Notes under the pieces: model-generated | Databases searched by the model: none | The model's input: only the letters and a program-made list of their open reading frames with translations | What the model was told of the DNA's origin: nothing | Shown here: in pieces, positions 8,560 to 15,980 of the stretch | How positions within the stretch are numbered: the first letter of the stretch is position 1 | Layout: every line of letters starts with the position of its first letter | Translations under genes and position numbers: made by a program | NCBI GenBank assembly: GCA_903231505.1 | Contig: CAFBRK010000032.1 | Coordinates: 1 to 64,000, forward strand | Length of the DNA: 64,000 nucleotides | Direction: 5' to 3' | DNA from: Olavius algarvensis associated proteobacterium Delta 3 | GTDB lineage: Bacteria; Desulfobacterota; Desulfobacteria; Desulfobacterales; CAFBRK01

Positions 8560-9782
8560 CCCAAAAATTGCCGGCCGTGGCCACCAGCCGGCGCCCCGCC
8601 CGCAAAGCTCGTGTCCGGGGGCTCTTCCCGGATATGCACGGCGCTGTAACGGCCCTGGTGCCGGCGAAGCAGCGCGCTGGCGGCGTTGCCGGACACCTTT
8701 TTTCGGACCTCTAGCTCGTACAAAATATTATCAATCTCTCGCTCGACAGTTTTGAGATCATCGCGCCGGCCACCGACGGCGGCTCTTCCCGCAGGGCGAT
8801 AATCAACCCTCGAACAACACGCATGTTGGGCCCGCCGGAGGCGGCGGCCAGATTGGTCGGATTTATGGTTCTGGTGCCGGCCACCATACCGGAGATGTTT
8901 TTGGCGATCTCCTGCCGCTCCTCCTCGACGGCGACGGTCAGCCCCTTTCCCGGGCTGGCGTCCACCTCGTCGCACCCGTCGCAGGTCCTTATCGCCTTTT
9001 CGCCGAGCACTTCGACCAACCATGCGGTCATCGCCGCAGGGTCGGTCCAGTACTCACAGATCGGATCGGTGCACCTGGCGACAGCGGCTGTCGAGGTTAA
9101 AGCCCGGTTCTGTAGCGAGTTGTACCCCGCCGTGCCGGTGTCCTCGACAATAAGAATGGGGTCCTGCCCATCGCCGCCGGCTTTGGAGCCGCCCACCCAG
9201 GTGACGCCGGCGTCACCGCCGTCCTCGCGGACGTCTTCTTTAACGGTCAGGATATCGTTGTCCGGCACCTCCTTTTGTTCGTCCCAAAACTGGCCGGTGG
9301 CCACATCTGTCCACTTATGACTGGTGATGAAATCGCCCATTTTTTCAGTCATCTGTTCGCAGCTCACCTCGGCCAGGTTGAATTCTTCGGTGGCCTGGAA
9401 CACCCCGTTGGTAATCGTATCGTACAGCCCTGGATTTAAGCGCTGCAGGAGGTGGCCGGGCAGGGACGCAATCGCGCCCGTAGCGCTGTAAATCAGGCTG
9501 CTCATGGTCTTCTGGAGGTCACCGGTGATACCGTTAATCTGGTTTTGAAGAGAAAACCCGAAATCAAAGCCGTCACAGCCCGCACTGGCGTTCCAGCCGA
9601 TGCCAAGGTCGTATCCGGCGGTCAGCCCATCTGAGGCCGGCCGGCTCCAGGAGTCGCCGGCCCCCAAGCTCGTAGTACATGTCTTCGCCCTCAAACCCTG
9701 TTGCTGTCGCCGATAGCGTCAGCAACAGGGTTAGGGCGAAAACCGCGGTGATGGCAATATATCTGTTTTGTTTTTTCGTCAT
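8541..9782 (-). pseudogene. TIGR03755/PFL_4711-type ICE protein (TraH-like), broken by two frameshifts
   Basis: The first 40 residues (MTKKQNRYIAITAVFALT start, signal peptide, then YYELGG) end in the wrong frame. The neighbouring frame continues GDSWSRPASDGLTAGYDLG, GDLQKTMSSLIYS and LLQRLNPGLYDTI, as in PFL_4711 proteins. The shift is one extra base at about 9657-9665, beside a C-run. A second shift at about 8762-8770 moves the end into the frame DDLKTVEREIDNILYELEVR, which is the expected family tail. The intact protein would have about 413 residues with periplasmic location, and would work with the TraU-like protein in the mating channel. Two shifts in one gene, with decay of its neighbours, favour a pseudogene; homopolymer sequencing error is the alternative. 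Confidence 0.75.
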
Positions 9783-9830
9783 CGCTTCGCGTAATCCTTT
9801 TAAAGATAAACAATGCGTGTTTACGTGTTA

Positions 9831-9875
9831 AAATCATTACCCCAAAAATCATTACCCCAAAAATCATTACCCAAA
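9831..9875. repeat. three tandem 15-bp repeats (AAATCATTACCCCAA)
   Basis: Units at 9831-9845, 9846-9860 and 9861-9875; the third has one change. They lie between the start of the TIGR03755-like gene and the end of the TIGR03756-like gene, and overlap the latter's stop codon at 9867. In one minus-strand frame they encode a repeated N-D-F-W-G peptide, so copy number could vary without stopping that frame. Confidence 0.75.
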
Positions 9876-10926
9876 ATCAAACAACAACATGCAATTTCCG
9901 GGCTTTTTGCAGCACTTGTAGTACCGCCAGGTCTGCCACGTGTATGACCCATTTTCGGAAATCCGGTCGGCATAGCCATCGGTGGGCGCGCCCACCGATT
10001 CGGTCCGATCCGGCAGGCTCCGGCACCCGTGGCTGGTGGGCGCAAGCTGCTGGTACACCCACGGGGAGTTCAACTGAGGTGGCCATTGGCCGGTACCGCC
10101 GGACGTGGGCAGGCGCAGCGCGACATGGGCCATGGCCGACCGGTTGGTATACACCAGGTCCAGGCTGCGGCGCGCGGCCGCAAACCCCGCTTTATAATCC
10201 TGGCTGGTTTTTACAAACCCGACGCGCGGGTACAGCCGTGGGAAAAGACGTTTTGACCCGCCGGTCGATTGCAGCGGGTGGGCCAGAACCATGGGCACCT
10301 CGAGCCACGGCAGGCGCCAGGCAGGGTCCATAGCCGTCGTGTGGTACGGCACCATGGGGATGGCGGCGTTGCGGCAAAACAGCCAGGAAAGCACATTATA
10401 ATATACTTGCACCCACCCGGCGCCACGCCTAAAAAGCCTTGAGTGTATCGGCGGCATCGTCAGGCCCCGGCGCCGGATCTGTTCAGCAACGCTGCCAATT
10501 CCCATGGCAAAGTGCACTATTTGTTCCATGATGGGATTGTTAGGGGACAGCACTTTATGTTTCAGCGGTTTATGTGTCGGACCCTTGGGATTGGGCTTGG
10601 TTTCCCATGTCACGTTTACCGAGAAGAACTTAGCCATCTCTGGCCGCCGCCATGCACTGGTCAGTACCGCGGCCGGCGACCCGACGGCGGCAATGTTTTT
10701 AAACTTCAAAGACGAGTGGGCTCTGCCTGCAGCCTGGCCGCCCTGGCTGGTCGCACCGCCGTCCAAGGACCAGGCCACGGCTGGGGACACGGTATAAAAA
10801 GGACCAGTCCGCTTCGCCGTTGGCGTGCCAGGCTCCGACAACCAGCTCCGGGAGGCGGTGTTTAACCTTTAAGGTTACTTTTAACGTCGGCCAAGGCGGG
10901 ATGCCTCCGATACACAGCCACTGGCA
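9867..10926 (-). pseudogene. TIGR03756/PFL_4710-type ICE protein (TraU-like), 5' truncated and frameshifted
   Basis: The 3' part has family landmarks: NAAIPMVPYHTTAMDPAWR, YPRVGFVKTSQDYKAGFAAA, GTGQWPPQLNSPWVYQQLAP and a Cys-rich end (YKCCKKPGNC). The N-terminal part is found in the adjacent frame as CQWLCIGGIPPW and TLKVTLKVKHRLPELVVGAW. It is fused at 10926/10927 to a remnant of a TraC-like ATPase gene, so the true start and signal peptide are missing. The frame changes at an A5/T5 run (about 10796-10800). TraU-like proteins act in the periplasmic part of conjugation channels; this copy cannot be made as one protein. Confidence 0.75.
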
Positions 10927-12609
10927 GGCCCCCAGCTTCCGCCACATCTTGACGATCTTTACAAGGAACGGCGCCAGAAGCGGGTTGGTCGTGATGATGT
11001 GTGCCTCGTCAATGGTCACGACGATTTCACGCCATTCAAATTGATCCCGCTCGGCGATATTGTTAATCATATTCAGACAGCTGACCACCGATATCGCAAG
11101 ATGCGCCTCGTAGCCCTCTCGGGCGAAGGTGGCAAGGTCAATTACGGTTACATCCGCCTCTGGCCAGCTTTGTCCGGCGCGGTTAAACACCTCGCCGGTA
11201 AAGCCTTCGCAGAACAGCCCGGTCGCATGGGACATTTCCCGCAGTCGGCGCCGGGTCGTGTTGTCGAGGGTCTCATCTTCGGCCGCAGAGTGCATGGCGG
11301 CGGCAGCGTCTGTCGCCAGCACAATGAAATTGCTGCGCCCGAGCATTTGCTCGGGGTCGGCCCACACCTGCACGGTGTTAAACTCCAGTCGAAGGGTCCG
11401 GCAAAGAGCGCGGACAAACCTGGGGTCCTTGCTGCCGTCGATCGCATTGACCATGTAAACACCGCCGTTCTTTAGCCGCGCGGCGATTTCCCTGTGAAAC
11501 TCGCGAGAGACAAGATGTGGCGGAATCGTCCCACCGCGAAACGCGTCGCCGAACACAATGTCATACAGGGGAAGCTTTGGCTGTCGTTGCAACACCAGCC
11601 GAGCGTCGTCATCGGCGTTGTAAATGGTCCCGTTGCCGATCAAGTCCTTGACCCACATGCCAGAGGCGGCCGCCGCGGTGACCGCGTCGTCGATCTCGGC
11701 CACAATCAGCTGGCTGCCTGGGCGGCTGACGGCCCATGCCCGCGGCAAACTGTAGCCTCCCCCGCCGATAAAAAAAACGGCAACCGGCGTCGTTTTCCCA
11801 TGCCGCTGGCGGGCATATTCATCAACAAAGTGAGCATAGGAATAGTGCAAATACAGCGGATCGCGGTCGCTCATGCTGTGCCACAGTTTATCTATAATCA
11901 GGACCCGTGCCTTGCGCCCTTTGCCGGCTCCTGTCTCATATGGCCGCACCTGAATGCAGCCATAGGCGCTCTCTGTCTCACACGGCCCCTTAAGAGCCCT
12001 CCAGGCCGCTGCTACCGCCGGGCTGGCCGATATGCCCTTTGCCGGCAGCACGACCCCTACCACAACCATAACAAAGACAAGGGCTGGGGCGATCAGGCGA
12101 AAATATTTATGTTCCACTAAAAACATCATCCCCAGCGACAAATATGTCGCTGCGATGACCAGGATTGTGCCGGTCGACCCGATCCACTGGACGGCAACAA
12201 ACCCGGTTAACAAAGCGCCTGCGATGGCACCGAGGCTGCCCATGGCGTACATGCCGCCCAAAACGCGGCCGGCGTTACCGTTGCTTTCATCCACAGCGAT
12301 TTTTGTCAGCATCGGTGGCGCGGTGCCCGCGTAAAAACTCGGGATGAAAAACAGCAACAGGGGCAAGATGGCGCTGCCGTCGGCATGGTTTCCAAACCGC
12401 ACGGTGGCCAGCACAACAATGCTGCTCACGGCAGCTGAAACCAGGCACAGCCCGACAGCCACCGCGCAGCCGCGCAGGGTTAAGCACCGCTGTGCCAGTT
12501 CGCCGCCGACCCAGTTTCCCGCCGCCAGGCCGGCGAGCACAACAGCGATAACGGCGGACCACGTCAGCATTGACGTTCCGATATACGGCGCGAGAATTCT
12601 GGCTGCCAC
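10699..12609 (-). CDS. fused ORF: membrane spermidine-synthase-like protein joined to TraC and TraU-like remnants
   Basis: Residues 1-450 of this 636-residue frame match multi-pass membrane proteins with a spermidine-synthase domain. They start with RILAPYIGTSMLTWS and membrane helices to about residue 190, then FFIGGGGYSLPRAWA, IVAEIDDAV and YDIVFGDAFRGG. Residues 451-561 match the C-terminal part of a VirB4/TraC-type ATPase. Residues 562 to about 610 match the N-terminal part of a TraU-like protein. The frame opens right after a TAG and the first start is a GTG at 12609, already inside the first expected helix (upstream in-frame residues AALALEIVAAR). The spermidine-synthase-like gene is therefore itself 5' truncated, and both of its edges are junctions with broken transfer genes. 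Whether a stable protein is made is unclear. Confidence 0.65.
   Translation of the reverse strand: MAARILAPYIGTSMLTWSAVIAVVLAGLAAGNWVGGELAQRCLTLRGCAVAVGLCLVSAAVSSIVVLATVRFGNHADGSAILPLLLFFIPSFYAGTAPPMLTKIAVDESNGNAGRVLGGMYAMGSLGAIAGALLTGFVAVQWIGSTGTILVIAATYLSLGMMFLVEHKYFRLIAPALVFVMVVVGVVLPAKGISASPAVAAAWRALKGPCETESAYGCIQVRPYETGAGKGRKARVLIIDKLWHSMSDRDPLYLHYSYAHFVDEYARQRHGKTTPVAVFFIGGGGYSLPRAWAVSRPGSQLIVAEIDDAVTAAAASGMWVKDLIGNGTIYNADDDARLVLQRQPKLPLYDIVFGDAFRGGTIPPHLVSREFHREIAARLKNGGVYMVNAIDGSKDPRFVRALCRTLRLEFNTVQVWADPEQMLGRSNFIVLATDAAAAMHSAAEDETLDNTTRRRLREMSHATGLFCEGFTGEVFNRAGQSWPEADVTVIDLATFAREGYEAHLAISVVSCLNMINNIAERDQFEWREIVVTIDEAHIITTNPLLAPFLVKIVKMWRKLGACQWLCIGGIPPWPTLKVTLKVKHRLPELVVGAWHANGEADWSFLYRVPSRGLVLGRRCDQPGRPGCRQSPLVFEV
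10927..11259 (-). pseudogene. remnant of TraC/VirB4-like conjugative ATPase (TIGR03744/PFL_4706 type)
   Basis: Only about 111 residues remain, in frame inside the fused ORF: RRRLREMSHATGLFCEGF, DVTVIDLATFAREGYEA, NMINNIAERDQF, IVVTIDEAHIITTNPLLAPF and VKMWRKLGA. The segment with DEAHIITTNPLLAP is the Walker B region of these ATPases. The Walker A part and most of the roughly 900-residue protein are gone. Loss of this ATPase alone should prevent assembly of the element's type IV channel. Confidence 0.8.
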
Positions 12610-13082
12610 GATCTCCAGGGCGAGGGCGGCATTACGATCGCCGGGTATCGGTGGATCCTAAGGGGCCCGCTGAGCTCGTCTCCATCGGCGAGCACGACGA
12701 AAAGCCCCTTAGCGGCGATCTCTTTCTTTACGGCTTTCCATTGCGGCAGTGTCGAAACAGCCACCACCAGTCCGGTCGCACTGCGGTCTTTAAGCCATCC
12801 GGCGTACCGGTCGAACCAGCGCATTGACGGCAAGTCAATGCCGACCACAAACACGGGTGGGGCACCGGGAAAATCGCCCCTGTAAAAGACCACCTCGGCG
12901 TTTTCCGAACCCGGCAGTAAGCTCTTGGGCTTAAACGGGATCCGGTCTTCCATCGGAACAACCCCCCCAAGGCGCCCTTTCGGGTGCGCACGCTCCACCG
13001 GTTCGGGTCGAACCGACAACGCCGAGGTGGCACTTAAAATGACAACAAAAAAAAGGGCTGTTCTTAAAGCAGTCTTCGCCAT
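12564..13082 (-). CDS. TIGR03765/PFL_4695-type ICE protein, 3' end altered
   Basis: A 172-residue exported protein with signal peptide at about residues 1-23 and the conserved core PPVFVVGIDLPSMRWFDRYA, TGLVVAVSTLPQW and LRIHRYPAIV. This core is characteristic of a conserved ICE protein encoded near the start of the transfer region. Family members normally end a few residues after the R-H/R-Y-P motif. Here the frame runs on as MPPSPWRSWQPEF into the truncated spermidine-synthase-like gene, which overlaps its end by 46 bp. The change coincides with a recombination junction. It overlaps the TIGR03759 gene upstream by 19 bp. Confidence 0.78.
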   Translation of the reverse strand: MAKTALRTALFFVVILSATSALSVRPEPVERAHPKGRLGGVVPMEDRIPFKPKSLLPGSENAEVVFYRGDFPGAPPVFVVGIDLPSMRWFDRYAGWLKDRSATGLVVAVSTLPQWKAVKKEIAAKGLFVVLADGDELSGPLRIHRYPAIVMPPSPWRSWQPEFSRRISERQC

Positions 13083-13831
13083 AATTCCCCGCGGTCCTTT
13101 CTGATGGCAGGAAACTTCTTTAGTTTTTCGAATTCAGCAGAGCTCTTTAGCCGTGCCACGCCAGCCTCAATGGCAGCGACCACCTTGGGGTGGCGCTTTA
13201 ACCATCCGGCAACCTGCGCGTCACTATCGGTGCCGACCACATACAGGTCGACGCCGTTTTTGGCGTCGGCGATCATTTGAGAAAAGCGGGTGGCCATAAT
13301 CGCGTCGCACTCGGGACACGCAATTCGAACCACCAGCGCATACCGCTCGATCTCGATCGTCGCTGGGTCGCGCTGGGCCCTCTGAGCGCGGGCGCGGGTT
13401 GATGCGAAGTCGCGCACCCGCGGCGTCTCGGGGTACAGGCGCTTCCATGCAGCAGCCACCTCTCTTTGGAAAGCGAGCTCGCGCTCGACCTTAGCGAACT
13501 CCGTCCGGACAAACAGCTCAGCATACCACCGGCGCTCAGCTTGCGTCTCTGCGGCGACACCCAGTGCCGTAATGGGATCCAGCCCGGGACTCCACATGCC
13601 CCTAGGCCCCTTCATTATACGTTCGTATTTTGTCCAGTCTTTTGCGGTCACCCCCCACTTTGCAGCTTCTGCCGCCGCAGTGGTTTTAGCCGCCTGGGTG
13701 CGCTCAATTTCCGTCTCCCGCTCAACGGTTTCCTCGGCAGTTTGCTGTGCGGCTAATTTATAATACCCCGATGAAACAAGAAGACCCAGAACCGCCAGCA
13801 AGATACTGTTATAAACCATCTTTTTTTTCAT
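13064..13831 (-). CDS. TIGR03759/PFL_4693-type ICE protein
   Basis: 255 residues with an N-terminal hydrophobic segment (about 7-27). The family signature follows: WGVTAKDWTKYERIMKGPRG, MWSPGLDPITALGVAA, ERRWYAELFVRTE and VERELAFQREVAAAWKRL. A thioredoxin-like segment follows with a C-x-x-C (CPEC) and GVDLYVVGTDSDAQVAGWL. It is exported or membrane-anchored and of unknown biochemical role in ICE transfer. It looks complete, and is the first transfer gene after the integrase at 13847-14758. Confidence 0.82.
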   Translation of the reverse strand: MKKKMVYNSILLAVLGLLVSSGYYKLAAQQTAEETVERETEIERTQAAKTTAAAEAAKWGVTAKDWTKYERIMKGPRGMWSPGLDPITALGVAAETQAERRWYAELFVRTEFAKVERELAFQREVAAAWKRLYPETPRVRDFASTRARAQRAQRDPATIEIERYALVVRIACPECDAIMATRFSQMIADAKNGVDLYVVGTDSDAQVAGWLKRHPKVVAAIEAGVARLKSSAEFEKLKKFPAIRKDRGELWRRLL

Positions 13832-13846
13832 GTAACAACCTTCTTT

Positions 13847-14758
13847 TCAGCCGCAATACGTTGCGACGATTTGAATGCGATTATGACCTAACTCCAGCGC
13901 AATCTGTTTTCTCGCCTTCCGGTCGGCGCGAAAATCTTTTTTAGAAAGCTCTGCCCGAGCGGGCCCGCCACAACACGGCGGCTCACGGCCCGTCAATTCC
14001 CGGTACCGGTCCTGCGCGTACCGGTGTCGTCCGTGATTTCTGTGCAAGCCCGCCTTTATGGTCTGATACGTATACGACCGGAGTTGCTGGATATAGTTTT
14101 TATGTGCCGGAATTAATGCTCCGCCATAACCTGCGCGCTCGCGTACCGCGTTTAAAAGCTCGCGTTGTTTTTCGGTGCGCACTGGGACGACTCTTGGGCG
14201 GCCACCCTTGGCCCAGCTGCCCTTTAGTCGGATGTGATCGCCACGGTCGGCGTAGCTCGCTATAAACTTGATTGCCTCTTCGCGGCGAAGCCCGAACGCG
14301 GCCTGAAGCCGCAGCGAAAGCTTTACGTCTTCGTCGGTTACCTTGGATAGTTTTGAGGCCGCCAGTTCGCTTGATTTATCGAGGCCGGTAACATACACGC
14401 GGTTGGCCAACCCGTAGTGCTCGTTGCTTCCTGCAACGAGTCCGCGCTTACCAACTTTGTTGGACCACCAGCGAAGTACCGCCATGCGGTTTTTTATCGT
14501 GCCGGTAGACAACGCCCTTTTGGCGCCAGTATCGCTTTGCCAGTGGTTAATAAGTGCCTGCACGTGCCGACCTTTAATGCTTTTTGCGCCCATTTTTTTA
14601 AAGCCCATGGCGTCAAGGTCGTTTGCCATTTGCTGAAGGATGCGGCCTCGATTACGTTGAGTATTAAAAGACCCCTGCTTGTTGTTGTTTTGAAGTTGTT
14701 TTAGCTCATAGTTTAGCTTTTTCAAAACAATTCCCCAAAAAACAATCGATAAAAACAA
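13847..14758 (-). CDS. tyrosine recombinase (Phage_int_SAM_2 plus Integrase_1 type)
   Basis: The N-terminal half contains the SAM-like core-binding domain (QQMANDLDAMGFKKMGAKSI, TIKNRMAVLRWWSNKVGKRG). The C-terminal half contains the catalytic domain, with GLRREEAIKF (first Arg), SWAKGGRPRVVPV, NHGRHRYAQDRYRELTGREP (H-x-x-R-like) and LELGHNRIQIVATYCG (His and nucleophile Tyr). This two-domain family is common on integrative elements and may catalyse integration or excision. The ATG at 14758 gives 303 residues. A TTG at 14725, preceded by GGGGA, is a plausible true start because similarity begins at KKLNYELKQL. The gene lies 15 bp upstream of the TIGR03759 gene. Confidence 0.82.
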   Translation of the reverse strand: MFLSIVFWGIVLKKLNYELKQLQNNNKQGSFNTQRNRGRILQQMANDLDAMGFKKMGAKSIKGRHVQALINHWQSDTGAKRALSTGTIKNRMAVLRWWSNKVGKRGLVAGSNEHYGLANRVYVTGLDKSSELAASKLSKVTDEDVKLSLRLQAAFGLRREEAIKFIASYADRGDHIRLKGSWAKGGRPRVVPVRTEKQRELLNAVRERAGYGGALIPAHKNYIQQLRSYTYQTIKAGLHRNHGRHRYAQDRYRELTGREPPCCGGPARAELSKKDFRADRKARKQIALELGHNRIQIVATYCG

Positions 14759-14766
14759 TCGATAAA
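14741..14766. repeat. two tandem 13-bp repeats (AACAATCGATAAA) at the integrase start
   Basis: Copies at 14741-14753 and 14754-14766, directly over the start region of the recombinase gene. Their place suits an operator or recombinase/excisionase binding site; this is inference from position only. Confidence 0.6.
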
Positions 14767-14853
14767 CTTTGGTAGGTCATTGCGACTTCGGTGCACCGAA
14801 CGGCGCAATCTTACAGGGAAAAAAAATCAATCCCCTGCCAAGCGAGGACCAAA

Positions 14854-14886
14854 AACTAAGAACTAACAACTAAGAACTAAGAACTT
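14854..14886. repeat. 7-bp tandem array (AACTAAG, about 4.5 copies)
   Basis: Units AACTAAG, AACTAAC, AACTAAG, AACTAAG and a partial AACTT lie end to end, about 100 bp upstream of the integrase start. Short direct repeats in phase beside an integrase gene could be arm-type binding sites or iterons. Confidence 0.6.
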
Positions 14887-15018
14887 AAAAAAACCCTATA
14901 AAGGTCACGCAACATCGGACCTATTGGTCTTCCAATTCATTCACGTGAGTTAGACGCAAACCCGACTAAAGGTTCGCGCGGGTCCATAATTTAGTGCCGC
15001 TACCCGGTGCGCACACAC

Positions 15019-15050
15019 GCGCCGCTTCGGAAGCCCGTTGCAGGCGCAGG
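15019..15050. repeat. hairpin 1 with the loop TTCGGAAGCCCGT
   Basis: The conserved 13-nt core is at 15026-15038. Flanking arms GCGCCGC and GCAGGCGC pair with one bulged A. It is the first of four hairpins that share the loop but not the stem. Confidence 0.65.
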
Positions 15051-15072
15051 TGGTGCCGTCCGGGTGCTCGTA

Positions 15073-15118
15073 TTCCTTTCACAATGCTTCCGGAAGCCCG
15101 TCCACATTGTGAAAGGAA
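15073..15118. repeat. hairpin 2 with the loop TTCCGGAAGCCCGT
   Basis: A perfect 14-bp stem, TTCCTTTCACAATG (15073-15086) with CATTGTGAAAGGAA (15105-15118), encloses the conserved core at 15088-15101. Confidence 0.8.
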
Positions 15119-15140
15119 ATACCCTTGCTTTTTTCCAGAA

Positions 15141-15184
15141 ATGAGTGCCTCTATTTCCGGAAGCCCGTCCACAGGCGCACTCAT
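15141..15184. repeat. hairpin 3 with the loop TTTCCGGAAGCCCGT
   Basis: Arms ATGAGTGCCT (15141-15150) and AGGCGCACTCAT (15173-15184) pair over about 10 bp with a two-base bulge, around the same core at about 15156-15168. Confidence 0.7.
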
Positions 15185-15217
15185 GGTTCGGGGGGAGGAC
15201 CATTTAACCCCGAACCA
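15184..15217. repeat. 10-bp-stem hairpin between the shared-loop hairpins
   Basis: TGGTTCGGGG (15184-15193) pairs perfectly with CCCCGAACCA (15208-15217). The loop does not contain the shared core, which sets this one apart from its neighbours. Confidence 0.7.
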
Positions 15218-15218
15218 A

Positions 15219-15246
15219 CGTTGGCTTCGGAAGCCCGTTGCCAACG
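15219..15246. repeat. hairpin 4 with the loop TTCGGAAGCCCGT
   Basis: A perfect 7-bp stem, CGTTGGC (15219-15225) with GCCAACG (15240-15246), encloses the conserved core at 15226-15238. The four cores start about 62, 70 and 68 bp apart. Confidence 0.75.
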
Positions 15247-15280
15247 CTACCCAGAAAAAAGCGTCTCTATGGCCGCTAAG

Positions 15281-15316
15281 AAAGCTTGTTTTTTTAAAAA
15301 AAACAAGCTTTTTTTT
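15281..15316. terminator. A/T-rich hairpin with T-run
   Basis: AAAGCTTGTTTTTTT pairs with AAAAAAACAAGCTTT and is followed by six more Ts to 15316. The shape suits a plus-direction Rho-independent terminator, although the upper stem is all A/T. Confidence 0.55.
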
Positions 15317-15348
15317 GATTTCGTGTACGTTATAACGTACACGAAATC
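15317..15348. repeat. perfect 32-bp palindrome
   Basis: Each half is 16 bp (GATTTCGTGTACGTTA and its exact complement) with no spacer. A spacerless palindrome of this length is more typical of a dimeric protein-binding site or cruciform than of a terminator. It directly follows the A/T hairpin. Confidence 0.85.
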
Positions 15349-15357
15349 TCACAACAC

Positions 15358-15395
15358 AGCGCTTACCGCTGTCAAAACAGCCAGCGATAAGCGCT
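15358..15395. repeat. imperfect 14-bp-stem hairpin
   Basis: AGCGCTTACCGCTG (15358-15371) pairs with CAGCGATAAGCGCT (15382-15395) with a single mismatch; the loop is TCAAAACAGC. Confidence 0.7.
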
Positions 15396-15407
15396 CAAGT
15401 GTTTGTA

Positions 15408-15433
15408 ATCAAAAGGCTTTTTTGCCTTTTGAT
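15408..15433. repeat. 10-bp-stem hairpin with T6 loop
   Basis: ATCAAAAGGC (15408-15417) pairs perfectly with GCCTTTTGAT (15424-15433) around six Ts. A further TCTTTTGATG follows and could compete for pairing. Confidence 0.7.
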
Positions 15434-15479
15434 GTCTTTTGATGCCGGCACGGCTTTGCGCGGCGACGCCGCGCTGTTA

Positions 15480-15507
15480 GGGACCGCCAACACCGGCGGT
15501 CCCTTTT
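15480..15507. terminator. Rho-independent terminator-like hairpin
   Basis: GGGACCGCC pairs perfectly with GGCGGTCCC around AACACC, followed by TTTT. It would stop plus-strand transcription, yet no plus-strand gene is recognised upstream, which hints at an untranslated transcript. Confidence 0.65.
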
Positions 15508-15508
15508 A

Positions 15509-15531
15509 GTTTCGCAAAGCGAGTGCGAAAC
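15509..15531. repeat. 8-bp-stem hairpin
   Basis: GTTTCGCA pairs with TGCGAAAC around AAGCGAG, immediately after the preceding terminator-like hairpin. Confidence 0.65.
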
Positions 15532-15621
15532 CGAGCGTCGATCTGCAATGGCATTTTAGCACCATTTTAGCACCTGCAGTGGTTCATAAACCCTGCGGCG
15601 CGCTGATGCCTATCGACGATG

Positions 15622-15641
15622 GCTGCCGTGTCCGCGGCAGC
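15622..15641. repeat. 7-bp GC-rich hairpin
   Basis: GCTGCCG pairs with CGGCAGC around a 6-base loop. No T-run follows. Confidence 0.55.
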
Positions 15642-15665
15642 GCAAACTAAAAGGCCATAAAGCAT

Positions 15666-15699
15666 AAAAAAACGGTCGTGGGCGGCAACCGTTTTTTTT
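15666..15699. terminator. bidirectional terminator-like hairpin
   Basis: AAAAAAACGGT (15666-15676) pairs with ACCGTTTTTTT (15688-15698). The A-run on one side and the T-run on the other would allow termination in either direction. Confidence 0.7.
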
Positions 15700-15945
15700 G
15701 AAAGAACTAAAACTAGTGCATTTAGTACACACCTGACTATGGGTTGCCAAAAGATCGTCCACGCAGCGCGCTCTCGATTGCGCCGAAATTTTATTTTTTT
15801 TTATTTATAGCTTGCGGCGGACGCCGGAGCTGCTATTTTCACTTTGACGCAAGTGACGCGTTATGCCCGTTATGCCGACGCGCCGCTTTCGGCGGCGCCG
15901 GCGGGTGATCGCACGGCCTTCAATAGGCCTGCCTTTCTCTCCTGC

Positions 15946-15980
15946 AAGGGCACCCCAGAACATTTGGGGTGCCCTTATCT
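15946..15980. terminator. strong terminator-like hairpin upstream of the stomatin 3' end
   Basis: AAGGGCACCCCA (15946-15957) pairs perfectly with TGGGGTGCCCTT (15965-15976), then ATCTTTT. On the minus strand the stem is preceded by the end of the stomatin operon, so it could stop that operon too, though the minus-side T-run is poor. Confidence 0.65.

Noticed and set aside
13847-14758. Reading this recombinase as the certain integrase of the element
   Set aside because: A second recombinase with all catalytic residues lies nearer the right end; the sequence does not show which one acts on the 14-bp repeat.
15019-15246. Possible CRISPR array from four evenly spaced repeats
   Set aside because: The repeat is only 13-14 nt, the intervals are themselves palindromic arms of each hairpin, and no cas gene is nearby.
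14966-15352. Open frames of 100-128 codons on both strands
   Set aside because: They run through the hairpin field, share the inverted repeats, and have no family signature or ribosome binding site.
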